DNA of 64,000 bases from Streptomyces sp. NBC_01260 (GCF_036226405.1 NZ_CP108464.1:8432001-8496000); one strand, 5' to 3'; shown: positions 17,644 through 26,502, counted from the first letter of the stretch. Translations and numbers: made by a program. Notes: generated by a model from the sequence alone, not told the origin.

Positions 17644-18108
17644 ATGCTGTCGGTGCTCGAACCGCGTGACATTCCTCCGCGCCTTGCCACTGGCGCGTTC
17701 ATCCTGAACTCCGGCCTGGGCAAGCTCAAGGCCGACGAGGCGACCGCGCAGGCCCTGCACGGCATGGCCTGCACCGCCTACCCCTTCCTCGAGAAGCTTG
17801 AGGCCGAGCGGTTCGCCCGGCTGCTCGCCTGGTCCGAGATCGCGGTCGGCAGCGCGCTGCTGGTCCCCGTCGTGCCGACCAGGCTCGCCGGACTGGCGCT
17901 GGCCGGGTTCTCCGGCGGGCTGCTCGGCCTGTATCTGCGGCTTCCCGGGATGCGTGAGCCGGGCAGTCTGCGCCCGAGCCAGGCCGGTGTCCCGATGGCC
18001 AAGGACGCCTGGATGTTCGGCATCGGGCTGGGCTTCCTCGGTGCGGGAGGACACCGGTGCGGCACACCGCGCCGCCGTTGCCGCCGGCACCGCAGGTGCG
18101 GCCGCTGA
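17644..18108 (+). CDS. DoxX-like small membrane protein
   Basis: 154-residue protein resembling DoxX family membrane proteins (FILNSGLGKLKADEATAQ, then SEIAVGSALLVPVVPTRLAGLALAGFSGGLLGLYL). Three to four hydrophobic helices are visible. The ATG at 17644 has GGAGG at 17632-17636. The last ~16 residues (HRCGTPRRRCRRHRRCGR) are Arg/Cys-rich and unlike the family. Another frame over the same bases reads AHRAAVAAGTAGAAAE, which looks like a more normal tail, so a frameshift or sequencing error near 18050 is possible. Function unknown. Confidence 0.7.
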   Translation: MLSVLEPRDIPPRLATGAFILNSGLGKLKADEATAQALHGMACTAYPFLEKLEAERFARLLAWSEIAVGSALLVPVVPTRLAGLALAGFSGGLLGLYLRLPGMREPGSLRPSQAGVPMAKDAWMFGIGLGFLGAGGHRCGTPRRRCRRHRRCGR

Positions 18109-18157
18109 ACCGTCCCCGTACCGGGCGGTGGCACGGGCGCCGCGCCACCGGCCGGTG

Positions 18158-20233
18158 TCAGTCGCGCACCCGGGCCATCAGCAGCGCCACGTCGTCGTGG
18201 TGACGGGGGTCCCGGAGCTCGCGCAGCAGCCGGTCGCAGCACTCCTCCAGCGATGGATCCGGCTCGCGGAGCAACGTCCGCAAGGCGTCCAGCCGGGTGT
18301 CTATGTCCTGGTCACGGGTCTCGACCAGGCCGTCCGTGTACAGGACGAGCCGGTCACCCGGCCCGAGGGCGAACGTGACGTCGCTGAACGGCACACCGCC
18401 GACGCCGAGAGGCGCCCCGGCCGGCAGATCGAGCAGCTGCGGCGGGCCCCCGGCCGGGATCAGCACCGGCGGAAGGTGCCCGGCGGTACTCACCTGGCAG
18501 GTGTTCCGGCCCGGGTCGTACACGCCGTACACACAGGTGGCGAACCACGGGTCCAGATCGGCGGTGATCTCGTCGAGATGCCGGAGCACCTCGGCGGGCC
18601 GGAGACCGATCCTGGACAGGGTCTGGGTGGCGGTGCGCAGCCGCCCCATCGTGGTGGCCGCGTTGATGCCGCTGCCCATGACATCGCCGACCACCAGGGC
18701 GGTCCGGCCCTCTCGCAGCGGTATGACGTCGAACCAGTCGCCGCCGACCTCGTACCGGGAGGCGGCCGGCCGGTAGCGGGACGCCACCTCCAGCCCGGCC
18801 GGAGTGTGGTGGTTGTGCGGCAGCATGCTGCGCTGGAGGGTGAGCGCGGTCTCCCGCTGCTGCCGGAACAGCCGGGCGTTGTCGATGCAGACCGCCGCGC
18901 GGGCGGCCAGGTCGCAGGCCAGCACTTCGTCGTCCTCGGTGAACGGCAGCGGATTGTCCGTCCGTACGAGGTCGAGAGCGCCGAGGACCTCGCCCCGGGC
19001 GATCAGCGGCACCGCCAGGTAGGAATGGGCACCGGCCTCCGCCAGCAGTCCCGCCGCACGGCTGTCGCGGGCGATGCGCGACAGCTTCTCCGCGTCGAGG
19101 TACGGCACCCGGACCGCCTTGGCCGTGCGCACGCAGCGGGTGATCAGCCGGTCGGCGCCGTAGTGGGCCGCGTGGCCCGGTGGATCCGCCGCCTCCACGG
19201 CCGGCGTGGGCCGGGCGGCGACAACGGCCAGCGCCTGGATGAGGGCCGGGCCCTCGGTCCGGCGGGGGTTCCCCGTCAGCACACTGTCCAGGACATCGAC
19301 GGCTGCGAGGTCGGCGAGCTCCGGAACCGTGACCTCGGCCAGCTCCCTCGCGGTCTGTTCCAGATCCAGGGTGGTTCCGATGCGCACCGAGGCGTCGGCG
19401 ATCAGTGCCAGGCGGTGCCGGGCCCGCTCCGTCTCGGCCTCGGCCCGGTGGTGGTCGGTCATATCGATCAGTGAGACGGCGAGTCCCAGCACCCGACCAC
19501 CGGAGTCGTCCAGCCGGTACAGCGACATCGACCAGGCGCGGTCGGTGTCCGGATCGGCCGCGGTGCGGCCTTCCACCTGATGGCCCACCTGCGGTACACC
19601 GGTCTTCAGTACCTCGCTCATCGCCGCCTCGACCACGTCGCCGTCGAGGAAGGGCAGCGCCTCCCCGGCCCGGCGGCCGAGGTGCTCGGCCGTGCTCAGA
19701 CCGTTCATCCGCTCCAGTGCGGGATTGGCCGCCAGATACCGCAGATCGCTGCCCAGGACCGCCAGACCGATCGGGGACTGGTCGACCAGCCGCACGGACA
19801 GCGCCAGATCGCGCTCCACCTGCCGCAGCGTCGCCCCGTCCGTGGCCAGACCCAGCGCGTAGAAGTCACCGCGGTCGTCCTGCAGCCGCATGTTGCGGAA
19901 CTCCAGCAGCCGGGTGGTGCCGTCCTTGCACCGTACGGGGAAGCTCCCCGCCCAGGTCTCGCCGCTGCTCATCACCTCGGCGAACAGCCTCAGCACCAGC
20001 TCGAAGTGCTCGCCGTCGACCAGGATGCGGGCGGCGAACCTGCCCAGCGCCTCCTGCGGTGTGTAACCCAGCAGCCGCTCGGCCTGCGGGCTCCACAGCG
20101 CGATGCGGCCCTCGGCGTCCAGCACCATCGCGGCCGTCCCCAGGACGTCCACCAGACCGCCCTCGGGGGAGCGGCGCACGCCTGCCCGGTGGGCTTCGCC
20201 CTCGCCGGTCCGCATGTCATCAGTGCCGTCCAC
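18158..20233 (-). CDS. PAS-PAS-GAF-PP2C (SpoIIE-type) serine phosphatase
   Basis: 691-residue regulatory phosphatase. Domain order is a PAS domain at about residues 25-140 (VLDAEGRIALWSPQAERLLGYT), a second PAS at ~150-275 (SPIGLAVLGSDLRYLAANPALE), a GAF domain at ~300-450 (SYLAVPLIARGEVLGALDLV) and a C-terminal PP2C/SpoIIE domain with metal sites GGDWFDVI and VVGDVMGSG, and a C-terminal DDVALL. In Streptomyces such proteins dephosphorylate anti-anti-sigma factors. No kinase or anti-sigma partner is adjacent. I chose GTG 20233 because GGAAGGA sits 6 nt upstream; the frame is open further to 20383. It has no transmembrane segment, so it should be cytosolic. Confidence 0.9.
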   Translation of the reverse strand: MDGTDDMRTGEGEAHRAGVRRSPEGGLVDVLGTAAMVLDAEGRIALWSPQAERLLGYTPQEALGRFAARILVDGEHFELVLRLFAEVMSSGETWAGSFPVRCKDGTTRLLEFRNMRLQDDRGDFYALGLATDGATLRQVERDLALSVRLVDQSPIGLAVLGSDLRYLAANPALERMNGLSTAEHLGRRAGEALPFLDGDVVEAAMSEVLKTGVPQVGHQVEGRTAADPDTDRAWSMSLYRLDDSGGRVLGLAVSLIDMTDHHRAEAETERARHRLALIADASVRIGTTLDLEQTARELAEVTVPELADLAAVDVLDSVLTGNPRRTEGPALIQALAVVAARPTPAVEAADPPGHAAHYGADRLITRCVRTAKAVRVPYLDAEKLSRIARDSRAAGLLAEAGAHSYLAVPLIARGEVLGALDLVRTDNPLPFTEDDEVLACDLAARAAVCIDNARLFRQQRETALTLQRSMLPHNHHTPAGLEVASRYRPAASRYEVGGDWFDVIPLREGRTALVVGDVMGSGINAATTMGRLRTATQTLSRIGLRPAEVLRHLDEITADLDPWFATCVYGVYDPGRNTCQVSTAGHLPPVLIPAGGPPQLLDLPAGAPLGVGGVPFSDVTFALGPGDRLVLYTDGLVETRDQDIDTRLDALRTLLREPDPSLEECCDRLLRELRDPRHHDDVALLMARVRD

Positions 20234-20434
20234 GGACCATCCTTCCCAAGCCGTCACCGTGCCCGGAGACAAGGTTCGCTGTCTCCCATGGTCGCCCTGG
20301 ACCCGCCGCCCCCGCAGCTTCGGCGGATCCAGCGGATCAGAAGATCCTGCCGCGGGGGGTTTCGGAAGCCTCACGACGGTCACCCGCAGCGTACTGATCC
20401 GAACAGCCGAACACGACCGTCAGGAGTGAGACAC

Positions 20435-20689
20435 ATGCAGAACTGGCGCGAGCATGCGGCCTGCCGCGACGCGGACCCCGACCTCTTCTTCCCCATCGGA
20501 ACCACCGGCCCCGCGCTCGTACAGGCCGAGGACGCCAAGGCGGTGTGCCGCGGCTGTCCGGTACGGGAGGTGTGTCTGCGGTGGGCCCTGGAGAACGGCC
20601 AGGACTCCGGTGTGTGGGGCGGCCTGGGGGAGGACGAGCGGCGCGCGCTGAAGCGCCGCAGCCGCAGGCGGGCCAAGGAGCACGGATGA
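20435..20689 (+). CDS. WhiB-like iron-sulphur regulator (WhiB1/WblE-like)
   Basis: 84-residue Wbl protein that binds a [4Fe-4S] cluster. The four cysteines are Cys10, Cys38, Cys41 and Cys47 (C-x27-C-x2-C-x5-C), followed by the GVWGG turn and a basic C-terminal tail (KRRSRRRAKEHG) for DNA contact. The LFFPIGTTGPALVQAEDAKAVC segment closely matches WhiB1/WblE, the essential primary-sigma-binding member. Because Streptomyces genomes carry several Wbl genes, this could be WblE itself or a paralogue. CAGGAGTGAG precedes the ATG. It is divergent from the PP2C phosphatase. Confidence 0.93.
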   Translation: MQNWREHAACRDADPDLFFPIGTTGPALVQAEDAKAVCRGCPVREVCLRWALENGQDSGVWGGLGEDERRALKRRSRRRAKEHG

Positions 20690-20763
20690 GGACGAGCGCA
20701 CCGTCACACCACCGGCAGCCCGCCCGCGTGATGATTCGCCGGCCGCCGGGTACACGATGAGAC

Positions 20764-21081
20764 ATGGACACCACGGCCTGGCTCATCATCGGCGCAGTTC
20801 TCGCCCTGCTCACCATGGTTGTCGCCGGCGTCCTCCTGGTGCGGGTGTTCCGGGCCAGGAAACTGCTGGTCGACGCAGGAATCCCGCTGCACAACAAGGC
20901 GCTGGTCTGGGCGGCGGTGATCTACACCGTGTCGCCCGTCGATCTGCTGCCGGACCCCGTGTACCTCGATGACATCGGCTTCCTGATGCTGGCGCTGCGC
21001 TCACTGCACGCCGCCGCGCGGGCTGCCGCAGCCGGCGGTCGCGCCGAGCGGGGGACCGAGGCCCGGCACCCCGTGCCGTAG
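20764..21081 (+). CDS. YkvA/DUF1232 family membrane protein
   Basis: 105-residue protein with an N-terminal transmembrane helix (WLIIGAVLALLTMVVAGVLLV) and the DUF1232 core AAVIYTVSPVDLLPDPVYLDDIGFL, whose SPxDLxPD motif defines the family. Function unknown; homologues are small inner-membrane proteins. The C-terminal tail is Ala/Arg-rich. It lies 74 bp after the Wbl gene, so co-transcription is possible. Confidence 0.85.
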   Translation: MDTTAWLIIGAVLALLTMVVAGVLLVRVFRARKLLVDAGIPLHNKALVWAAVIYTVSPVDLLPDPVYLDDIGFLMLALRSLHAAARAAAAGGRAERGTEARHPVP

Positions 21082-21169
21082 GACCCGTTCCCGGCCTCCC
21101 CGCGTCGGCGGTCCACCGAACCGGACGCGTCAGGCTCGTTGACAGCTGAACGGGTACACGTCACTCTCC

Positions 21170-21187
21170 TGGGAGAGCGCTCTCCCA
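21170..21187. promoter_or_regulatory. Perfect 18-bp palindromic operator (LacI/GalR-type)
   Basis: TGGGAGAGCGCTCTCCCA is a perfect palindrome with a central GAGCGCTC, 46 bp upstream of the CBM32 glycoside hydrolase start. It resembles LacI-family operators such as the CebR box TGGGAGCGCTCCCA of cellulose/cellobiose genes, but is 4 bp longer (GA/TC inserted), so half-site spacing differs. The cognate regulator is not in the window. Confidence 0.75.
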
Positions 21188-21233
21188 TTCGGTTACGGGA
21201 CATCGGTCCCGCACTCTTCTGCCAGGAGAGAAT

Positions 21234-23402
21234 GTGCACAGACCTTGCGCAGCCCTGCCCGCGAGACCGCGTACGGGCACGCTGCTGATCACCCTTCTCG
21301 CCCTTCTCGCCTCGTCGCTCGTGATGCTCACGGCGTCGTCCGCCGGAGCCGCCGAGACCCTGCTCTCGCAGGGGAGGGCGGCCACCGACTCCTCCCACGA
21401 GGGGGACGGCTACGCGGCCTCCGCCGCCGTGGACGGGAACCTGACCGGCACCCGCTGGGCCAGCGAATGGCGCGACCCGCAGTGGATCCAGGTGGACCTG
21501 GGCGCCACCGCGGCCCTCAGCAGGGTCGTACTGACCTGGGAGTCCGCCTATGGCAGGGCGTACGAGATCCAGGCGTCCGACAACGGCTCCGACTGGCGCA
21601 CCCTCAAGGCGGTGACCGACGGCGACGGCGGCACCGATGAACTGGCCGTCTCCGGCTCCGGACGGTACGTCAGGATGTACGGCACCGCCCGCGCCGGCGG
21701 GTACGGCTACTCCCTGTGGGAGTTCCAGGTGTACGGCACCACCGGCACGCCGCCCGCCACCGGCGGCGCCGTCCGGGTCACCGGCTCGCAGGGCAACTGG
21801 CAGCTGACCGTCGACGGCAGGCCCTACCAGGTCAAGGGACTGACCTGGGGACCGTCCGTCGCCGACGCGGCACGCTACCTGCCCGACCTGAGGTCGATGG
21901 GCGTCAACACCATCCGTACCTGGGGCACCGACGGCTCCTCCAAGCCGCTGCTGGACGAGGCCGCGGCCAACGGCATCCGGGTCGTCAGCGGCTTCTGGCT
22001 CCAGCCGGGCGGCGGTCCCGGCAGCGGCGGCTGCGTCGACTACCTCACCGACGACGCGTACAAGGCCTCCTCGCTCACCGAGTTCGCCAAATGGGTCGAC
22101 ACGTACAAGAACCACCCCGGCGTGCTCATGTGGAACGTCGGGAACGAGTCGGTTCTCGGCCTCCAGAACTGCTACAGCGGTGACCAACTGGAGAAGCAGC
22201 GCAACGCCTACACCACCTTCGTCAACGACGTGGCGAAGAAGATCCACACCGTCGACCCCAATCACCCCGTGACCTCCACCGACGCCTGGACGGGAGCCTG
22301 GCCCTACTACAAGCGCAACGCCCCCGACCTGGACCTGTACTCGGTCAACTCCTACGGCGACATCTGCGGGGTCCGCGGCACCTGGGAGTCCGGCGGCTAC
22401 ACCAAGCCCTACCTCATCACCGAAGGCGGCCCGGCCGGTGAGTGGGAGGTCCCCGACGACGCCAACGGCGTCCCGGACGAGCCCACCGACGTGGCGAAGG
22501 CCGAGGGGTACACCAAGGCCTGGAACTGCGTCACCGCCCACCGGGGCGTGGCCCTGGGCGCCACGCTCTTCCACTACGGAACCGAGCACGACTTCGGCGG
22601 CATCTGGTTCAACGTGGTGCCCGACGGCAAGAAGCGGCTCTCGTACTACGCGCTGAAGAAGGCGTACGCCGGTTCCACCGCCGGCGACAACACCCCGCCG
22701 GTCATCAGCGGTATGACGGTCCAGAACGCCACCGGGGTGCCGGCAGGGCGTGAGTTCACCGTCGGCGCGGGCATCCGGGACCCGGACAACGACCCGCTGA
22801 CGTACCGGATCTACCTGAGCGGCAACTACGCCACCGGTGACAAGGCCCTGGTCGAGGCCACCTGGCGGTCCACCGGCAACGGCACCTTCGCGGTGACGGC
22901 GCCGGAGCGGCTCGGGGTGTGGAAGGTCTACATCCAGGCCGAGGACGGACACGGCAACGCCGGCATCGAGACCAAATCCGTGAAGGTCGTGGTGCCGCCG
23001 GTCAGCGGCACCAACCTGGCCCTCGGACGGCCGGCCACCGCCACCTCCGCCCAGTCCGGCGGCACCGGCTGCCCCTGCACCCCCGCGATGGCGGTCGACG
23101 GCAGGACCGACACCCGCTGGGCCAGCGACTGGAGCGATCCCCAGTCGATCCAGGTCGACCTCGGCGAGCGGAAGTCCTTGCGCCACCTCCAGCTGGTGTG
23201 GGACCCCGCCTATGCCAAGTCGTACGAGGTGCTGGTCTCGGACGACGGCGGCAACTGGCGTTCGGTGTACTCCACCACCAGCGGGAACGGCGATGCCGAC
23301 GATCTCGACATCGCCCAGACCGCCCGCTACGTGAAGCTCAACCTCACCCAGCGGGGGACTGGTTGGGGATACTCGCTCTGGGAGTTCGGCATCTACGGCT
23401 GA
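21234..23402 (+). CDS. Secreted glycoside hydrolase with two CBM32-like domains
   Basis: 722-residue extracellular enzyme. A Sec signal ends near SSAGA-AE. Residues ~45-165 are a discoidin/CBM32 domain (SAAVDGNLTGTRWASEW, WEFQVYG). A TIM-barrel hydrolase follows at ~180-480 with candidate acid/base Glu305 (WNVGNES) and nucleophile Glu397 (YLITEGG), a clan A pattern close to GH2/GH5-like barrels. An Ig-like linker leads to a second CBM32 at ~595-722 (AMAVDGRTDTRWASDW). GTG 21234 follows AGGAGAG. The palindrome at 21170-21187 probably represses it. Substrate is unknown; a fungal or plant beta-glucan is a guess from the architecture. Confidence 0.85.
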   Translation: MHRPCAALPARPRTGTLLITLLALLASSLVMLTASSAGAAETLLSQGRAATDSSHEGDGYAASAAVDGNLTGTRWASEWRDPQWIQVDLGATAALSRVVLTWESAYGRAYEIQASDNGSDWRTLKAVTDGDGGTDELAVSGSGRYVRMYGTARAGGYGYSLWEFQVYGTTGTPPATGGAVRVTGSQGNWQLTVDGRPYQVKGLTWGPSVADAARYLPDLRSMGVNTIRTWGTDGSSKPLLDEAAANGIRVVSGFWLQPGGGPGSGGCVDYLTDDAYKASSLTEFAKWVDTYKNHPGVLMWNVGNESVLGLQNCYSGDQLEKQRNAYTTFVNDVAKKIHTVDPNHPVTSTDAWTGAWPYYKRNAPDLDLYSVNSYGDICGVRGTWESGGYTKPYLITEGGPAGEWEVPDDANGVPDEPTDVAKAEGYTKAWNCVTAHRGVALGATLFHYGTEHDFGGIWFNVVPDGKKRLSYYALKKAYAGSTAGDNTPPVISGMTVQNATGVPAGREFTVGAGIRDPDNDPLTYRIYLSGNYATGDKALVEATWRSTGNGTFAVTAPERLGVWKVYIQAEDGHGNAGIETKSVKVVVPPVSGTNLALGRPATATSAQSGGTGCPCTPAMAVDGRTDTRWASDWSDPQSIQVDLGERKSLRHLQLVWDPAYAKSYEVLVSDDGGNWRSVYSTTSGNGDADDLDIAQTARYVKLNLTQRGTGWGYSLWEFGIYG

Positions 23403-23410
23403 TCGCCCGG

Positions 23411-23446
23411 CGGCGCCGGTGAGGAACGTTCACCTCATCGGCGCCG
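23411..23446 (+). terminator. Hairpin terminator after CBM32 hydrolase
   Basis: A 14-bp stem with one mismatch (CGGCGCCGGTGAGG against CCTCATCGGCGCCG) around an 8-nt loop, 9 nt after the stop codon. Confidence 0.75.
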
Positions 23447-23504
23447 GCCGCCGCGGCGCGTGTCGATGGCGGGGCCGGGGCAGGAGAGCGGACATGGTGA
23501 GGAC

Positions 23505-24014
23505 ATGAACGTCGCAGACATTTTGGTGGATGGGTTCACCCGTGTCCGGGAGACAGTGCGCTCGGCCGTGGAGGGCCTCGAACCCGACGACCTCCACGCC
23601 CGCCTCGACGAGGGTGCGAACTCGATCGCCTGGCTGGTGTGGCACCTGACCCGCATCCAGGACGACCACATCGCGGATGCGGCGGGGGTCGAGCAGATCT
23701 GGTTCACCCAGGACTGGGCCGCCCGCTTCGATCTGCCCTTCGCCAGGGAAGCCACCGGCTACGGGCAGAGCAGCAAGCAGGTCACGGCCGTACGGGTGGG
23801 ATCGGCGGAGCTGCTGCTCGGATACTACGACGCGGTGCACCTCCAGACCGTCGGCTTCGTCCAGGGCCTCGACGGCAAGGCACTGGACCGGGTCGTGGAC
23901 GAGGCCTGGTCACCGCCGGTCACCCTGGGCGTACGGCTGATCAGCGTGCTGTCGGACGATCTCCAGCACGCCGGGCAGGCCGCCTTCGTCCGCGGCTCGC
24001 TGGAACGCCGGTAG
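23505..24014 (+). CDS. DinB/DUF664 family protein (mycothiol transferase-like)
   Basis: 169-residue four-helix protein of the DinB superfamily. The metal-binding histidines are probably in AWLVWHLTRIQDDHIAD and near the C-terminus in LQHAGQAAFVRG. In actinobacteria this family (DUF664) contains mycothiol-dependent S-transferases, so a detoxification role is likely. The ATG at 23505 is chosen by family N-termini (MNVADILVDGF); the GGTGAGG site is unusually close, and 23466 or 23460 are alternatives. The gene is convergent with the AraC regulator, with 5 bp between stops. Confidence 0.82.
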   Translation: MNVADILVDGFTRVRETVRSAVEGLEPDDLHARLDEGANSIAWLVWHLTRIQDDHIADAAGVEQIWFTQDWAARFDLPFAREATGYGQSSKQVTAVRVGSAELLLGYYDAVHLQTVGFVQGLDGKALDRVVDEAWSPPVTLGVRLISVLSDDLQHAGQAAFVRGSLERR

Positions 24015-24019
24015 CGCCG

Positions 24020-24829
24020 TCAGGCGGCGAGCGGTCCGCGGGTGCGGGCGTAGTGTCCCGGGCTGGTTCCCACGACGCGCTTGAAATGGCGGGCCAAATG
24101 GGACTGGTCGTAGAAACCGGCGGACGTCGCCACGTCGGGCGCCGGCAGCCCCTGGAGCAGCAGCCGGCGCGCGAGATCGACACGGCGCCCCGTCATGTAC
24201 TGGTGCGGGGCCATCCCGAACTCCCGGCTGAAGGCCCGCACCAGATGCGTGTGGTGGGCGTGCAGACGCACCGCCGCCTCCTGGAGCGTGATCCCCTCCA
24301 CGAACCGTTCGTCCAGGAGATCACGCAGCCGGTGTGCGACCCGGCGGTCGTGCACGTGACGGACGGGTTCCAGCCGGTTGCGCAGATGCTGGTCGAGCCG
24401 CTCGGAGACCAGGGCGAGCCGGCTCGCCGCCTCCAGTTCGTCGCCCGGTTCGGCGAGCGTCGTGTGGAGCCGGGCGATCCGGCGCCGCAGCGCCGGATCG
24501 TGCAGCACGGGGCTGTCGACGGCCATGCCGATCAGCTCCTCGTCGACCTGCGCGGTGTTGAGGTACAGCACGCGCTTGCGGAAGCCCTCGGCCGTAGCGG
24601 CGCCGCCGTTGTGCGGAACGTGCGGCGGCAGGAGCGTCACCACATGGGTGAGCACCCCGTGCTCGTGGTGGTCCAGGTCGTAGCGGACCATGCCCTCGTC
24701 CACGATGAGCAGGGTCCACGCGTCGTGCGTGTGCATGGGGTAGGAGTGATCGATGAAGTGGGCGTGGAAGACCTCTTCGATCCCTTCCACGGGCGGACGC
24801 CACGCGGTGATGTCCGGACGAGCAGCCAT
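24020..24829 (-). CDS. AraC family transcriptional regulator
   Basis: 269-residue regulator. Residues ~15-100 form a cupin-type AraC sensing domain (FHAHFIDHSYPMHTHDAWTLLIV). Residues ~165-265 hold the double helix-turn-helix (ITLQEAAVRLHAHHTHLVRAFSREFGMAPHQYM, then DVATSAGFYDQSHLARHFKRVVGTSPGHY). The ATG at 24829 fits the start of the cupin domain; upstream in-frame starts to 24925 would overlap the promoter of the divergent DUF2000 gene. The 131-bp shared intergenic region suggests it controls that gene. Confidence 0.9.
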   Translation of the reverse strand: MAARPDITAWRPPVEGIEEVFHAHFIDHSYPMHTHDAWTLLIVDEGMVRYDLDHHEHGVLTHVVTLLPPHVPHNGGAATAEGFRKRVLYLNTAQVDEELIGMAVDSPVLHDPALRRRIARLHTTLAEPGDELEAASRLALVSERLDQHLRNRLEPVRHVHDRRVAHRLRDLLDERFVEGITLQEAAVRLHAHHTHLVRAFSREFGMAPHQYMTGRRVDLARRLLLQGLPAPDVATSAGFYDQSHLARHFKRVVGTSPGHYARTRGPLAA

Positions 24830-24960
24830 GACCCGATCGTACGCCCGGCGGTCGCGGTGCCCGGCGGTCGCGGGCGGGCGACCCGGACAGCGGTGCATTG
24901 GGACAGCCATGCAAAGTTCGTACAAGACGGCCGGGGGGACGGCCGGGCAGGCTCGGAGCC

Positions 24961-25392
24961 ATGACAGATGATCTCGCCCCCGTCCGCTTCGACACCAAGA
25001 TCGCCGTCCTGCTCCGGGACGACCTGCAGACCTGGCAGCGACTGAACGTCACGGCCTTCCTGGTCAGCGGCCTCGGCACGGCGGTGCCCGAACTGGTCGG
25101 CGAACCGTACGCCGACGCCGACGGCACCCCGTACCTGCCGATGTTCCGTCAGCCGGTCCTGGTCCTCGAAGGAGGGAAGGAGATGCTGGCGACGGCCCAC
25201 ACCCGGGCGGTCGGCCGGGGTGTGACCCTGTCGGTGTTCACGTCCGACCTCTTCTCGACGGGCAACGACCGGGACAACCGGGCCGCGGTCCGGGCCGTGC
25301 GGCGGGACGGGATGGACCTGGTCGGGCTGGCCGTGCACGGTCCCCGCAACGCCGTGGACAAGATCCTCAAGGGCGCGTCCATGCACTCCTGA
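24961..25392 (+). CDS. DUF2000 family protein
   Basis: 143-residue protein with the DUF2000 pattern: FDTKIAVLLRDDLQTWQRLNVTAFLVSGL at the N-terminus, YLPMFRQPVLVLEGG in the middle and DLVGLAVHGPRNAVDKILKG at the end. The family folds like a peptidyl-tRNA hydrolase II domain; function is unknown. The ATG at 24961 is preferred over an arginine-rich upstream extension. It is divergent from the AraC regulator, a common context for AraC targets. Confidence 0.8.
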   Translation: MTDDLAPVRFDTKIAVLLRDDLQTWQRLNVTAFLVSGLGTAVPELVGEPYADADGTPYLPMFRQPVLVLEGGKEMLATAHTRAVGRGVTLSVFTSDLFSTGNDRDNRAAVRAVRRDGMDLVGLAVHGPRNAVDKILKGASMHS

Positions 25393-25452
25393 GCGGGGCA
25401 CCGCCCGGCCGCGTGGCATGCCACCCGGTGCGTGCGGTGCGGCCGAGCCCTG

Positions 25453-26502
25453 TCACACGGTGCGTTCGACGAAGAACGGCAGGAGCGCCAGGAGTTCCCC
25501 GACGGCGTCCGGCTCCAGCGCGACGCTCTCCAGGCAGGCGCGGGCGCTCTCCAGGTTCCGGTGGGCCTCGGCGACGGAGGCCGAGCGCCCGCCGGCCTCC
25601 TCGACCAGACCGGCCGCCCGCCGGGCCGTGCTGTCGTCGAGCGGCTCGCCGGTACGCAGCAGCGCGCCCAGTTCCAGCGCCGCCCGGTCGCCCGCGGCGA
25701 GGGCGGTGAGGACGGGGTACGTCTTCTTCTGCCGGCGCAGATCGCTGTGCACCGGCTTGCCCGTGACCGCCGGGTCGCCCCAGATGCCGAGCACGTCGTC
25801 CATGACCTGGAAGGCCACCCCGAGATGGCGTCCCGCCGCGGTGAGGGCGTCGGACTCTGTCCGCCCGGCCCCGCCGAGCACGGCGCCCAGACCGGCGGCG
25901 CAGCCGAGCAGCGAGCCCGTCTTGTGCTCGGCCATCAGCCGGTACTCGTGCGGCCGCACGGCATCGGGCCCAGTCCAGGGACGGGCCTCGAAGAGCAGGT
26001 CGTCGGCCTGACCGCGGACCAGGTCGTTCAGCGTCCCGGACAGCAGCCGGACCGCCGGCACACAGTGCGCGCCGGGGGCGTCGGCCAGGGTCTGCACGGC
26101 CAGTGCGAAGAGCGCGTCACCCGCGAGGACTGCGGGCCCGGTCCCGTAGGCCTTCCAGGCGGTGGCGCGCTGTCTGCGGGTCTCGTCGCCGTCCATGATG
26201 TCGTCGTGGAGCAGGGAGAACGTGTGGATCAGCTCGACCGCGACGGCGCCCCGGACCGCGCTCCGCGCCTGCGCGCCGACGGCCTCGGCACCCAGTACGG
26301 CGAGGGCCTGCCGGATCCCCTTGCCCTGCGCCCCCGGGACGGCCCGGCCGTCGGGCCCGTCCCAGCCGAGCGAGAACGCGGTGATCTCGGCGTGCCACGG
26401 ATGCAGTTGCCGCACGGCCCGGCCGAGAGCGGGACGGACGAGAGCGCGGCAGCGGGCGAGTATCTCCGGCGCTGTGGCCTGCTGGGTCACCCGGGGCATC
26501 AT
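25453..26502 (-). CDS. Polyprenyl (geranylgeranyl/farnesyl-type) diphosphate synthase
   Basis: 349-residue trans-prenyl diphosphate synthase that elongates allylic diphosphates with isopentenyl diphosphate. The first Asp-rich motif is LLHDDIMDGDETRRQ. The second is FQVMDDVLGIWGDP, where DDxxG replaces the canonical DDxxD; this variant followed by VTGKP...DLRRQKKTYPV is common among Streptomyces terpenoid-type synthases. Its ATG overlaps the stop of the TPR gene by ATGA (26499-26502), so the two are translationally coupled. No terpene cyclase, phytoene synthase or squalene gene is in the window. Chain length cannot be set by eye. Confidence 0.9.
   Translation of the reverse strand: MMPRVTQQATAPEILARCRALVRPALGRAVRQLHPWHAEITAFSLGWDGPDGRAVPGAQGKGIRQALAVLGAEAVGAQARSAVRGAVAVELIHTFSLLHDDIMDGDETRRQRATAWKAYGTGPAVLAGDALFALAVQTLADAPGAHCVPAVRLLSGTLNDLVRGQADDLLFEARPWTGPDAVRPHEYRLMAEHKTGSLLGCAAGLGAVLGGAGRTESDALTAAGRHLGVAFQVMDDVLGIWGDPAVTGKPVHSDLRRQKKTYPVLTALAAGDRAALELGALLRTGEPLDDSTARRAAGLVEEAGGRSASVAEAHRNLESARACLESVALEPDAVGELLALLPFFVERTV

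Noticed and set aside
20922..23186. Long minus-strand frame opposite the CBM32 hydrolase
   Set aside because: Shadow frame with no motifs; the plus strand encodes signal peptide, catalytic barrel and two CBM32-like domains.
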